In this document: in pieces, positions 8,278 to 17,258 of the stretch
Layout of the letters: every line of letters begins with the position of its first letter
How positions within the stretch are numbered: position 1 is the first letter of the stretch
Source of the DNA: Candidatus Dadabacteria bacterium
Lineage (GTDB): Bacteria; Bdellovibrionota_C; UBA2361; J046
NCBI GenBank assembly: GCA_003696425.1
Contig: RFHI01000259.1
Span: forward strand, 1 to 51,040
DNA: 51,040 nucleotides
Reading direction: 5' to 3'
Notes under the pieces: generated by a model
Told to the model about the DNA's origin: nothing
Seen by the model: the letters and a program-made list of their open reading frames with translations, nothing else
The model's database searches: none
Translations under genes and position numbers: made by a program

Positions 8278-9903
8278 ATGCCTGATAGTAACTATTTTGA
8301 TTTTCTGGTTATCGGGGGCGGTATTGCCGGACTTACCTATGCTCTCGAGGTGGCTGATTACGGTAGTGTGGCGGTCCTCTTTAAGAAGGGCCTAAGTGAC
8401 TCATCGACAGCATGGGCCCAAGGCGGCATTGCTGCTGTAAGCGCTGAGGATGACAGCATTGAGCTACACCTCGAAGATACGCTTCGGGCCGGAGCAGGGC
8501 TATGCAATCCTGAGATTGTAAAGATAGTTGTCAATGAAGGACCGGCAAGAGTAAGAGAGCTCATAGGCAGGGGGGCGCATTTTGATAAAGACGGCGCCAA
8601 TTATCATCTTAACATGGAAGGCGGACATTCGAGACGCAGAATTTTTCATAATGCTGATGCCACTGGATATGAGATACAAAATACACTTTTAAAGCGTGCC
8701 GGTGAGCATTCTTCGATAACGTTTTTCCCGTACGCAAATGCCGTTGACTTAATTACTACCCATAAGCTGGGAGTGGATCGTGAAAACAAGAACAGGGCGG
8801 TTGGTGCTTATATATTGTTTCAGGATGGCTGTATTAAAGCTGTGCTGGCCAAGCACATAATGGTTGCTACAGGTGGTGCAGGTAAGGTTTATCTTTATAC
8901 TTCAAATCCTGATGTAGCTACCGGCGATGGCATTGCTATGTGCTTTCGAGCTGGAGCGCGTGTAGCCAATATGGAGTTTTTCCAGTTTCACCCGACCTGT
9001 CTTTATGATCCGAGAGCCAAAAACTTCCTGATTACGGAGGCTATGCGCGGAGAAGGAGCTGTGCTTAGAAGGCAGGATGGGACAGCATTTATGAAAAAGT
9101 ATCATCCGGATGGAGAGCTTGCGCCGCGTGATGTTGTTGCCCGTGCAATTGACCATGAGATGAAAGCAACTGGTGATGAATATGTGCTGCTTGATATTAC
9201 TTCGCGCAGTGCTGATTTTATTAAGGGTCATTTCCCTACGATTTATGAGCGTTGTTTAAAGCTTGGCTATGACATCACCAGGGAACCAGTTCCGGTAGTA
9301 CCAGCAGCTCATTACTGTTGTGGGGGAGTGTTGTCTGATAAAAATGGCTGTACCGATATTGAGAGGCTCTATGTAGCTGGAGAGTGTGCATGCACCGGGC
9401 TTCACGGTGCTAACCGGCTGGCGTCGAACTCATTACTTGAGGGGCTGGTTTTTGCATATCGGGCAGCAAAACATTCATTAAACACTCAGGGGCTAAATTC
9501 TTCGTTTTCTGTTCCTGATTGGGATCCTGGTTCTGCACGTGACAGTGATGAAGAAGTTGTTATTACCCAGAACTGGGATGAGATCAGAAGATTTATGTTT
9601 AACTATGTTGGCATTGTGCGAACCAATAAGCGTCTTGAGAGGGCGCTTCACCGCGCGGAATTGATAGAGCGGGAGATAAACGAATACTACTGGAACTTTA
9701 CGGTCACCTCCGATCTTTTAGAGCTTAGAAATTTAAGTCTTGTTGCAAGGTTAATTATTAAAAGTGCTATCTGCCGTAAAGAGAGCCGCGGGCTGCATTA
9801 TAATCTTGATTATCCTGAAGCAAGGGATGATCAAAGGGGTAATACAGTCCTTACACCGGTAAGAAACCATGAAAAGATAGAGATTGCGGCAGCTATTGAA
9901 TAA
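8278..9903 (+). CDS. nadB: L-aspartate oxidase
   Basis: 541 residues, matching the family length. Features are the FAD Rossmann motif GGGIAGLTYALEVADYG at the N-terminus, STAWAQGGIAAV, the substrate-site segment FQFHPTCLYDP, AHYCCGGV, and the flavin-contact stretch GLHGANRLASNSLLEG. The C-terminal helical domain is complete. NadB oxidises L-aspartate to iminoaspartate, the first step of de novo NAD synthesis, with oxygen or fumarate as acceptor; it is an FAD enzyme in the cytoplasm. No nadA or nadC lies next to it in this window. The ATG at 8278 lacks a strong Shine-Dalgarno sequence. Gene-free DNA follows. Confidence 0.96.
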   Translation: MPDSNYFDFLVIGGGIAGLTYALEVADYGSVAVLFKKGLSDSSTAWAQGGIAAVSAEDDSIELHLEDTLRAGAGLCNPEIVKIVVNEGPARVRELIGRGAHFDKDGANYHLNMEGGHSRRRIFHNADATGYEIQNTLLKRAGEHSSITFFPYANAVDLITTHKLGVDRENKNRAVGAYILFQDGCIKAVLAKHIMVATGGAGKVYLYTSNPDVATGDGIAMCFRAGARVANMEFFQFHPTCLYDPRAKNFLITEAMRGEGAVLRRQDGTAFMKKYHPDGELAPRDVVARAIDHEMKATGDEYVLLDITSRSADFIKGHFPTIYERCLKLGYDITREPVPVVPAAHYCCGGVLSDKNGCTDIERLYVAGECACTGLHGANRLASNSLLEGLVFAYRAAKHSLNTQGLNSSFSVPDWDPGSARDSDEEVVITQNWDEIRRFMFNYVGIVRTNKRLERALHRAELIEREINEYYWNFTVTSDLLELRNLSLVARLIIKSAICRKESRGLHYNLDYPEARDDQRGNTVLTPVRNHEKIEIAAAIE

Positions 9904-10649
9904 TAATCGGATGAATCTTTCGTATACAGTCGACGATTTTGGCCCGCGACCGACCAGATCTATTCGCTACGGCTGTTATAGTTGAAGAGAGGCTGGCTAT
10001 TAGGGTGCATTACATTTACGTGGGGGTAACCGTCAGGATTGATTGGTTAACATACTGTTATATTTTAAGAAGAGTGAATTATCAGGGCAGATTTTTCTTA
10101 AGTAAACCGGTGCGTCGTGGCTAAATTGCAGCCAAAGAGAGTTTTTTGTATTAGTTATGTCCGGAGTTGTTACCCTTTAATAGATGAATGCAGCCAGTTT
10201 ACTGGCTGCAAATTTACAGCTGGCCAGTGAGCTTTAATTTACACCTGGCTTACGCCGGGCGTACTCATCCCCTTATTAGCGAAAACAATGTGCGCCTGAC
10301 CACTGTCTAACGAGTAAACACCCCATACGATTAAACCAGCTGCTTCTTATATCCGAACTTAGCTGCTTTGACGTTGCTACCCCAGCCCGGCGTCTTGACT
10401 CCTCCCTCTGTGCTTATATTTCTGCGAATTTACCCGCGCTAACATAGAACCAGGCAAGCCTGACGGCCACTTCTACGGATTTTATTCTCTACAGCTATCG
10501 GGTTGATTGTATGACGCCTTATGAGTTGTTAGATATGTTAATTTTATGTAGGGAGTGGCAACTGAATATATTTAATTACTTCCATCAATTAGTGGGCTAA
10601 CCTGATTTTTTTGTTGATAGTTTTAAAAGGGGCACGATATAAGAACGGT
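9904..10649 (+). other. 746-bp gene-free region with a stem-loop and a short direct repeat
   Basis: No open frame here has a recognisable product; a 61-codon frame at 9939-10124 looks like chance. Two structures stand out. One is a perfect 9-bp stem with a 4-nt loop, TGCAGCCAG-TTTA-CTGGCTGCA (10189-10210). The other is a near-perfect 14-bp direct repeat, AATTTACAgCTGGC at 10211-10224 and AATTTACAcCTGGC at 10236-10249, with a 25-bp period. I could not match the region to tmRNA, RNase P RNA, 6S RNA, tRNA or 5S rRNA on either strand. Its composition is less biased than the neighbouring genes. It may hold an unrecognised RNA or a decayed gene. Confidence 0.5.
10189..10210. repeat. Perfect 9-bp inverted repeat (stem-loop)
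   Basis: TGCAGCCAG (10189-10197) pairs perfectly with CTGGCTGCA (10202-10210) around TTTA. Only AATTT follows, not a strong U-run, so it is at best a weak terminator for nadB, about 290 bp downstream of its stop. It could equally be part of a structured RNA. Confidence 0.6.
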
Positions 10650-11339
10650 ATGGATATTCCCACAGACAACCAGAACGTAGCGGTTACTTCCTCTGATACG
10701 CCTGCCTCAGATTCAGGTGGAAGTGATATTAATATAGGTGTAGTACTGAAAGAGTCATGGAGACTTACTTCAGGAGTGAAGGGCAAGTTTATTGGCGCTG
10801 TTGTTGTTGCTGTGGCAATTACTCTTGTGCTTGAAGCCCTGCTGGGTATTGCAAGTAATTATGCAGGGGGAATAGTAGCGGTAATAGCAGTTTTTATATA
10901 TGTGGGCATCACGGCTGTCTTTATGACCGGTATTATGGTTATGGGAATTAAAAGGGCCAGTGGTCAAGAGATTGTTGTTAATGACGTTTTTGCATTTTTC
11001 CCGAAGTTCCTGAAGCTGCTCTTTACCTATGTTGCAGTGGCAGTGCTGGTAATGGTGGGGACGGTTCTTCTGGTGCTTCCAGGGATTTATCTGGCAGTGG
11101 CATATATATTTGCTTTGCCGCTGGTTGCCCTTGAGGATCTGGGGATCTGGGAAGCTCTGGAAAAATCCCGTAAAAAAGTGACCACCTACTGGTTCAGCTA
11201 TTTTGGCTGGTCTTTTGTGATTATGATTATTTTGTGGCTAAGCGCACTGCCGCTTGGAATTGGTCTTATCTGGACTTTACCGATGGCCTGTATAGGGTAC
11301 GGAATTCTTTACCGTAATGCTTTTTCTGGTCGCGGCTAG
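10650..11339 (+). CDS. Small polytopic inner-membrane protein
   Basis: 229 residues from the ATG at 10650; a TTG 13 codons earlier is possible but gives an atypical start. A short polar, Ser/Asp-rich N-terminus (about 35 residues) precedes about five transmembrane segments. A cytosolic stretch, PLVALEDLGIWEALEKSRKK, lies between the last pairs. The layout and the W-E-A-L-x-x-S-x-x pattern resemble DUF975/BPSS1780-like membrane proteins, whose function is unknown. It stands alone after a long gene-free region and converges on acetoacetyl-CoA synthetase with an 18-bp gap. No enzymatic motif is visible. Confidence 0.75.
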   Translation: MDIPTDNQNVAVTSSDTPASDSGGSDINIGVVLKESWRLTSGVKGKFIGAVVVAVAITLVLEALLGIASNYAGGIVAVIAVFIYVGITAVFMTGIMVMGIKRASGQEIVVNDVFAFFPKFLKLLFTYVAVAVLVMVGTVLLVLPGIYLAVAYIFALPLVALEDLGIWEALEKSRKKVTTYWFSYFGWSFVIMIILWLSALPLGIGLIWTLPMACIGYGILYRNAFSGRG

Positions 11340-11357
11340 CACGATATTTTTTGTTTT

Positions 11358-13307
11358 TTACTGTTCCTGTAGTTCCGGTATGTCTTTAAAAAGCTCAAGT
11401 GCCTCAGGGTTTGCAAGCGCTTCTATATTTTTAACCTGACGGTTATGGACTATATCCCTTACAGCCAGCTCTACAGTTTTACCGCTTCTGGTACGCGGAA
11501 TATCAGTGACCTGAATAATCTTTTTTGGCACATGAAAAGGTGATGCACCACTTCGTATTGTAGCTTTTATCCGATCTGTTAGAGCCTGGTCTAACTTAAT
11601 ACCAGGCTTTAGCACGACAAAAAGCACCACACGTACATCGCCATCCCACTCCTGCCCGATTACAACGCTATCAGTAACTTCAGGAATTTTCTCTACCTGG
11701 CGGTATATCTCTGCTGTGCCGATTCTAACACCGCCCGGATTAAGAACAGCATCAGAGCGGCCATAAATAATCATCCCTCCACTCTCTTTTAATTCAACGT
11801 AATCGCCGTGATGCCAGACACCGGGAAAGCGCTCAAAGTAGGCCCTCCTGTAACGCTTATTATCGGGGTCATTCCAGAATCCGATTGGCATGGAGGGGAA
11901 AGGGGCCGTGCAGACCAGCTCCCCTTTTTCACCTACTACGGGTTTGCCCTGTTCATTATATACTTCAACTTTGTATCCCAGACTGCGGGTCTGAAGCTCG
12001 CCCCGGATAACCGGAATAAGCGGACACCCCAGCGCAAAGCAGCCGATTATGTCAGTGCCTCCGGAAATTGAGGAAAGCCTTACCCCGGGATTTATTTTCT
12101 CATAAACAAAATCAAAGTTTTCCGGAAGAAGCGGCGAGCCGGTTGAGAGCATGGTTTTGATTGAGTTTAAATCAAATTCCTCTGCCGGAACCAGGCCGGA
12201 CTTTTCTACAGTTGAAAGAAATTTGGGGTTTGTCCCGAAGACAGTTATCTTTTCTTCTTCAGCAATTTCGAAGAGAATCCTGTTATTTTTGTGTAGAGGT
12301 GAACCGTCATAAAGCACAACTGTTGCACCGACAGCCAGACTCGAGACCAGCCAGTTCCACATCATCCATCCACAGGTAGTCTGGTAAAAGATACGGTCAT
12401 CAGACTTAAGATCAGTGTGAAGTGATAATTCTTTTAAATGTTCAATAAGTGTTCCGACGGCACTGTGTACTATGCATTTAGGTTTGCCGGTTGTGCCGGA
12501 GGAGAACATGATATAGAGCGGGTGAGAGCCGGGCAGCTGCTCAAAATTTATCCCTGCTTCATTAAATCCAGCAATAAAGTTATCCCAATAGACAGCGTTG
12601 GGTATATCCTGCAAGGAAAAATTTTCACGCGTATAGGGGAACACGACTGTTTTCTGAACAGATGGAATTTGTGCGGAGATTTCTTTTAGTTTTTTAAGTG
12701 AATCAATCTGTTTGTCTTTAAAAAAGTATCCATCAGCAGAAAAAAGTATACGCGGCTCAATCTGGCCAAAGCGATCAAGCACACCAGCAACACCGAAATC
12801 AGGTGAGCAGGAGGACCAGATCGCTCCAAGCGAAACAGTGGCAAGCATGGCTATTACTGCTTCAGGTGTGTTTGGTACAAACCCGGCTATTCGATCCCCG
12901 GCTTTTATTCCTTCTGCACGGAGAGCAGCAGAAAGTTTACTTACTGCCTGATAGAGTTCGCTGTAAGTAAGAGTGCAACGTATTCGATCCTGTCCCCGAA
13001 AAACAATTGCTGGGTGGTCATCGCGGCGGGCCAGGAGGTTTTCAGCAAAATTAAGCCTTGCTCCCGGAAACCATTTAGCTCCCGGCATCTTATCAGGATG
13101 ATCCAGGATTCTGTCAGGCTCCTTTGAACAGCGGATGTTAAAGAATTTCCAGAGCGCCTCCCAGAATGTACGTGCTTCACTTATACTCCATTCATAAAAG
13201 CATCTGTAATCACTCTCTGGTGCGCCGAAATGCTCTGCTGCAAAAGCTATAAAACGGGTAAGGTTTGCACCTTCCTTAATACTCTTATCAGGGGTCCAGA
13301 GAATCAT
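11358..13307 (-). CDS. aacS: Acetoacetyl-CoA synthetase
   Basis: 649 residues of the ANL adenylate-forming superfamily. The N-terminal ACS-type segment (AGARLNFAENLLAR), the ATP loop YIMFSSGTTGKPK, the acetoacetate-CoA ligase signature GWMMWNWLVSSLAVGATVVLYDGSP, GGTDIIGCFALGCP, and the C-terminal catalytic lysine in PRTRSGKTVELAVRDI are all present. The enzyme activates acetoacetate to acetoacetyl-CoA with ATP and so returns ketone bodies or PHB-derived acetoacetate to central metabolism or lipid synthesis. The length and the C-terminal VELAVRDIVHNR favour this over acetyl-CoA synthetase. It is a monocistronic minus-strand gene, transcribed away from the act operon across 256 bp. Confidence 0.93.
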   Translation of the reverse strand: MILWTPDKSIKEGANLTRFIAFAAEHFGAPESDYRCFYEWSISEARTFWEALWKFFNIRCSKEPDRILDHPDKMPGAKWFPGARLNFAENLLARRDDHPAIVFRGQDRIRCTLTYSELYQAVSKLSAALRAEGIKAGDRIAGFVPNTPEAVIAMLATVSLGAIWSSCSPDFGVAGVLDRFGQIEPRILFSADGYFFKDKQIDSLKKLKEISAQIPSVQKTVVFPYTRENFSLQDIPNAVYWDNFIAGFNEAGINFEQLPGSHPLYIMFSSGTTGKPKCIVHSAVGTLIEHLKELSLHTDLKSDDRIFYQTTCGWMMWNWLVSSLAVGATVVLYDGSPLHKNNRILFEIAEEEKITVFGTNPKFLSTVEKSGLVPAEEFDLNSIKTMLSTGSPLLPENFDFVYEKINPGVRLSSISGGTDIIGCFALGCPLIPVIRGELQTRSLGYKVEVYNEQGKPVVGEKGELVCTAPFPSMPIGFWNDPDNKRYRRAYFERFPGVWHHGDYVELKESGGMIIYGRSDAVLNPGGVRIGTAEIYRQVEKIPEVTDSVVIGQEWDGDVRVVLFVVLKPGIKLDQALTDRIKATIRSGASPFHVPKKIIQVTDIPRTRSGKTVELAVRDIVHNRQVKNIEALANPEALELFKDIPELQEQ

Positions 13308-13481
13308 ATGCTCTACAAGCTAATAGAATGTTTTTGGAGAGACGGGCTTAAGGTTAGCAGAAGCATGAGCTTAACTTCAAACTGTACCTGATTAACCCAA
13401 TCTGCTTATGCAGCCGCAAGCCGGCGAGAACCACGAAATTAGAGACGCTGTTTTATTTATTTTGGCAGTATAGTTTCTTTT

Positions 13482-13487
13482 TATAAT
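13482..13487 (+). promoter_or_regulatory. Possible -10 element ahead of the act operon
   Basis: TATAAT at 13482-13487 lies 77 bp before actA in AT-rich DNA. A TTGGCA at 13462-13467 is only 14 bp upstream of it, shorter than the normal spacer, so this may be an activator-dependent promoter or a chance match. actA shows no clear Shine-Dalgarno sequence. Confidence 0.25.
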
Positions 13488-13563
13488 TTGCATAGGTTTA
13501 AAAGTATGCTTTTTTACGGTATGAAATTTGAGTGTGATTTAGGCTGATACATATTAGTAAATT

Positions 13564-14211
13564 ATGGCGCGTAAAGTTTCTGGTATAGTGATTTTTGTTG
13601 TGGTCGTTACAGGTTTTATTGGACTTTTAATGGTCGCATATCCGCTTAAAGCTGATCAGTCTTCCAGCTATAACAAAATTGGCAAGAGAGCCGGAGTTTA
13701 TAATGACGGCCAGGCAGCACTCTGGGATCTAAATATTCTCGATCACTTTCACTACTTTGGGCCTGAAGCGCGTGCCCGCGGTTACCGGCCTGAGCAGCCA
13801 ATTAAGTTCAGTCACGTAACCCATGTTCAAAAAAATAAAATTGAGTGCCAGTTCTGTCACTGGTCGGTAACAAAGTCTCCCTATGCGACAATACCTGAAG
13901 TAGAAGTCTGTATGGGCTGCCACAAGATGGTAAAGGGTACAAGCGATCAGCAGAAAACTGAGATTGCTAAAGTCGAAAAATACTATAACGAAGGAAAAGC
14001 AATTCCCTGGCAGAAGGTTCACGTAATGCCTGATTATGTTCATTTTAATCATAAGAGGCATATTAAGGCCGGGATGGGCTGTCAGGAGTGTCACGGACAG
14101 ATTCCTGAGATGCCTGTGGTGGAGAGAGTCTCATCGATGAAGATGGGCTGGTGCGTGTCGTGTCACAGACATGAGGGCACAAGCATTGATTGCGCAACCT
14201 GCCATTATTAA
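13564..14211 (+). CDS. actA: Alternative complex III subunit ActA, pentahaem cytochrome c
   Basis: 215 residues: an N-terminal membrane anchor (about 5-25) and a periplasmic domain with five CxxCH haem sites (CQFCH, CMGCH, CQECH, CVSCH, CATCH), with further histidines available as distal ligands. Five haems and a single helix match ActA of alternative complex III. The complex oxidises menaquinol or ubiquinol and passes electrons to soluble cytochrome c or directly to an oxidase, replacing the bc1 complex. It is the first gene of a complete six-gene act operon, with 44 bp before actB. Confidence 0.92.
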   Translation: MARKVSGIVIFVVVVTGFIGLLMVAYPLKADQSSSYNKIGKRAGVYNDGQAALWDLNILDHFHYFGPEARARGYRPEQPIKFSHVTHVQKNKIECQFCHWSVTKSPYATIPEVEVCMGCHKMVKGTSDQQKTEIAKVEKYYNEGKAIPWQKVHVMPDYVHFNHKRHIKAGMGCQECHGQIPEMPVVERVSSMKMGWCVSCHRHEGTSIDCATCHY

Positions 14212-14255
14212 AAAGGGAATATTAATACGGGTTTTCTAAGAGACTGTTAAGAGTA

Positions 14256-17252
14256 ATGGAAAGTAAACTGGTAAAAATCAACAAACGCAGGAAAGCCGAA
14301 AAAAAAGAGGGGATTTCAAGGCGTAGCTTTATTAAATCGCTTGGGGCGGCCGGAGCTGCTGGTATAGCGGGTTGCGCTGATAACCCTGCACAGAAAATCC
14401 TGCCCTTTGTTAAAGGGGATACTACACAGATCCCGGGTGTTGCGGTCTGGTACAGTTCGACCTGTAAGGAATGCAGTGCAGGTTGTGGCATTCAGGTCAG
14501 AACGCGTGAGGGGCGTGCAGTTAAGATTGAGGGTAACAGGGAAAATCCTGTAAATCGTGGTGGCCTCTGTGCACTCGGCCAGGCAGCACTTCAGAGTCTT
14601 TACGATCCTGATCGCATCAGGGAGCCGCTTAAAAAGGTCAGTGAAGGTGGCCGCGAGATTTTTAAACCAATCTCCTGGGAGGACGCATTTTCTGAAGTTG
14701 CTGAAGCCCTGAAAGAAGAGGGTTATAAAGCTTTTCTTGCAGGTGAGCTGACAGGCACTGTGGCGGATCTCTGGGACAGCTGGTGTCAGGACCATGATAT
14801 TCAACAGGCTGTTTACGATCCGATGCAGCCGGTTGATCTTGCAAGAGCTTCTGAGCTTACCTTTGGCCACTATGGAATTCCCAAATACAATTTTGAAAAG
14901 GCCGAGGTAATAGTAAGCTTTGGTGCAGATTTTTTGGAAACATGGATCTCGCCTGTTGAGTATGCCCGCGGTTGGGCCGCTGGAAGAAAACCTGGTAATG
15001 TTTCACGGGTAATTCATATTGAACCAAGACTCTCTCTTACTGCAGCCAATGCAGATAAGTGGATCAGATCAAAGCCTGGAAGCGAAACAGCTGTGGCGCT
15101 GGCTGTTTTAAAACTTTTAGTAGAGAGAGGAAACGGCAAGAATTTAAGTGAGTCCGTAATAAACAGGCTTAAAAAGCTTGTTTCAAAAGTCAATATCGAA
15201 GAGGTGGCATATGTCAGCGGCATTAAAAGGTCTACAGTACTTTTAATAGCTGACTATCTCCATCAGGCTCGTAGTTCACTGGTGCTGGCAGGAGGTCCTG
15301 CAGCTTCAAAAGAGAGGCCGCTAGGGCTTTTTGTTGCAGTTAATTTTATCAATATGGTCCTTAAGAACGTTGGCAGGACTGTTGATATCAGCCGGATGAG
15401 AAAGCCGCGAACGTCAGTTAGAAAAGTATCAGAGCTTGTGGCTGCAATGGATAAAGCCAAGGTTAAGACTCTCTTGGTTTATGCTACCAACCCCGCCTTC
15501 TCTTTGCCACAGAGCTATAATTTCCGCTACGCAGCTAAAAAAGTTTCTAAGATTATCAGTTTCGCAAGCCATATGGATGAGACTGCAAAACTGGCGGATA
15601 TTATTCTGCCTGCGCATCACTCACTTGAGGAGTGGGGTGATGCTCATCCCTTTAATGGTGTTTATGGGCTGACGCAGCCCGTTATGCGACCTGTCTTTAA
15701 TACCCGTTCCTTTGGGGATATGCTGATTACGCTTTCTGAGAAAAGCGGGAATAAAAAGGCTGCTTACGGTGCTGCAAATTTTGAAGAGTATTTAAAAAAT
15801 GCATGGAAGAAAATTCATGTTACCTCGGGAAGTGCGGAGAGTTTTAAGTCTTTCTGGCTTAAGGCTGTAGAGAGAGGTGGATACTTTGAAGATCTTGAAA
15901 AACACATTCCCGTAAGAGTTTCAGTAAAAGATGAGGCTTATACTGTTGTAGCTGAGAGTTTTAAAGAACCGGAGCATGATCACGGGTTAATGTTGTATGC
16001 GTATCCTTCGGTTCGTTCATTTGACGGGCGTGCAGCTAACAGACCCTGGCTGCAGGAGCTTCCCGATCCGGTAACAAAGATTGTCTGGGACAGCTGGGCT
16101 GAAATTCATCCTGAAACTGCCGGGAAAGCCGGCATTAAAAATGGGGATCTTGTGGCAGTAAGAAATAAATACGGCGATCTCAAGCTGGCTGCCTATATAA
16201 CGGAAAATGTAGATCAGGGCATTGTCGCCGTTCCGCTCGGGCAGGGTCATACAGAATACGGTCGTTATGCGCGGCTTGTTAAGGGCGGTAATGTTTATGA
16301 TCTGCTTCAAACAGGAGAGGATTCCGATGGGGTCGTTCTGCTTGGCTCTCATGTTGAAATTAAACGTCTGCCAGGGCGTCCAAAGCTGGTTAATACCCAG
16401 GGTAGCGATTCGCAGCACGGTCGTGGACTTGCCCGTACAGCTATAGTGGCGGCCACAGCAGCTTCGCACTCAAATGGACACAATGGCGGTCATCACGCCC
16501 ATCAGGAAGGTCACCATGAAATTAAGCAGATGTATGTACAGAGAGAACATCCTGTATATGAATGGGGTATGGTGGTAGATCTCGCTGCTTGTACCGGGTG
16601 TTCTGCCTGTGTAGTTGCCTGTTACGCTGAAAATAATATCGCTGTTGTCGGAAAAGACGTTTGCTGGCAGGGACGTGAGATGTCCTGGCTGAGAATTGAC
16701 CGTTATTATGAGAAAAAGGGTGAGGAGCTGCGGGTAAGTTTTCAGCCGATGATGTGTCAGCACTGTAACAATGCTCCCTGCGAACCGGTTTGTCCGGTTT
16801 ATGCAACCTATCATAATGAGGACGGGTTGAATGTGATGGTTTATAACCGTTGTGTTGGTACGCGTTATTGCTCAAATAACTGTACCTATAAAGTACGGCG
16901 ATATAACTGGTATGAATTTAAACTTCCTGAGCCACTTAACTGGCAGGTTAACCCGGATGTCACCAAGCGTACTGCCGGAGTGATGGAAAAATGCACTTTT
17001 TGCATACAGCGTATAAATGAAGCTAAAGATATCGCAAAAGATCAGGGCCGGCTTGTTGAGGACGGTGAGATTCAGCCCGCCTGTGTACAGAGCTGCCCGA
17101 CAGAGGCGCTGGTGTTTGGGAATCTTAAAGACCCAAATAGTCGTGTAAGCAGGCTGGCGAAGTCAGGACGAGGCTACAAGGTGCTAGATCATCACATTAA
17201 TACACAACCTTCGGTTACATATCTTGAGGATTTAAAGTGGGAGATAACTTAA
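14256..17252 (+). CDS. actB: Alternative complex III subunit ActB (molybdopterin-like plus iron-sulfur fusion)
   Basis: 998 residues. A twin-arginine signal (SRRSFIK, residues 21-27) runs into a lipobox ending at Cys40 (GIAGC), as in lipid-anchored ActB proteins. The ActB1 part (about 45-720) has a molybdopterin-oxidoreductase fold with CKECSAGC near its start. A His-rich linker leads to the ActB2 ferredoxin part (about 760-998), with CTGCSACVVAC, CQHCNNAPCEPVCP, CVGTRYCSNNC and CTFC...CVQSCP, enough cysteines for four clusters. It relays electrons within the periplasmic module. The B1 and B2 parts are one polypeptide here, as is usual for ActB. ActC follows after 6 bp. Confidence 0.95.
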   Translation: MESKLVKINKRRKAEKKEGISRRSFIKSLGAAGAAGIAGCADNPAQKILPFVKGDTTQIPGVAVWYSSTCKECSAGCGIQVRTREGRAVKIEGNRENPVNRGGLCALGQAALQSLYDPDRIREPLKKVSEGGREIFKPISWEDAFSEVAEALKEEGYKAFLAGELTGTVADLWDSWCQDHDIQQAVYDPMQPVDLARASELTFGHYGIPKYNFEKAEVIVSFGADFLETWISPVEYARGWAAGRKPGNVSRVIHIEPRLSLTAANADKWIRSKPGSETAVALAVLKLLVERGNGKNLSESVINRLKKLVSKVNIEEVAYVSGIKRSTVLLIADYLHQARSSLVLAGGPAASKERPLGLFVAVNFINMVLKNVGRTVDISRMRKPRTSVRKVSELVAAMDKAKVKTLLVYATNPAFSLPQSYNFRYAAKKVSKIISFASHMDETAKLADIILPAHHSLEEWGDAHPFNGVYGLTQPVMRPVFNTRSFGDMLITLSEKSGNKKAAYGAANFEEYLKNAWKKIHVTSGSAESFKSFWLKAVERGGYFEDLEKHIPVRVSVKDEAYTVVAESFKEPEHDHGLMLYAYPSVRSFDGRAANRPWLQELPDPVTKIVWDSWAEIHPETAGKAGIKNGDLVAVRNKYGDLKLAAYITENVDQGIVAVPLGQGHTEYGRYARLVKGGNVYDLLQTGEDSDGVVLLGSHVEIKRLPGRPKLVNTQGSDSQHGRGLARTAIVAATAASHSNGHNGGHHAHQEGHHEIKQMYVQREHPVYEWGMVVDLAACTGCSACVVACYAENNIAVVGKDVCWQGREMSWLRIDRYYEKKGEELRVSFQPMMCQHCNNAPCEPVCPVYATYHNEDGLNVMVYNRCVGTRYCSNNCTYKVRRYNWYEFKLPEPLNWQVNPDVTKRTAGVMEKCTFCIQRINEAKDIAKDQGRLVEDGEIQPACVQSCPTEALVFGNLKDPNSRVSRLAKSGRGYKVLDHHINTQPSVTYLEDLKWEIT

Positions 17253-17258
17253 GGCGCT

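Noticed and set aside
9939-10124. 61-codon plus-strand frame after nadB
   Set aside because: No family resemblance, no ribosome-binding site, and composition like noncoding DNA.
10125-10600. Possible tmRNA, RNase P RNA or 5S rRNA in the long gap
   Set aside because: Conserved ends and core motifs of these RNAs were not found on either strand.
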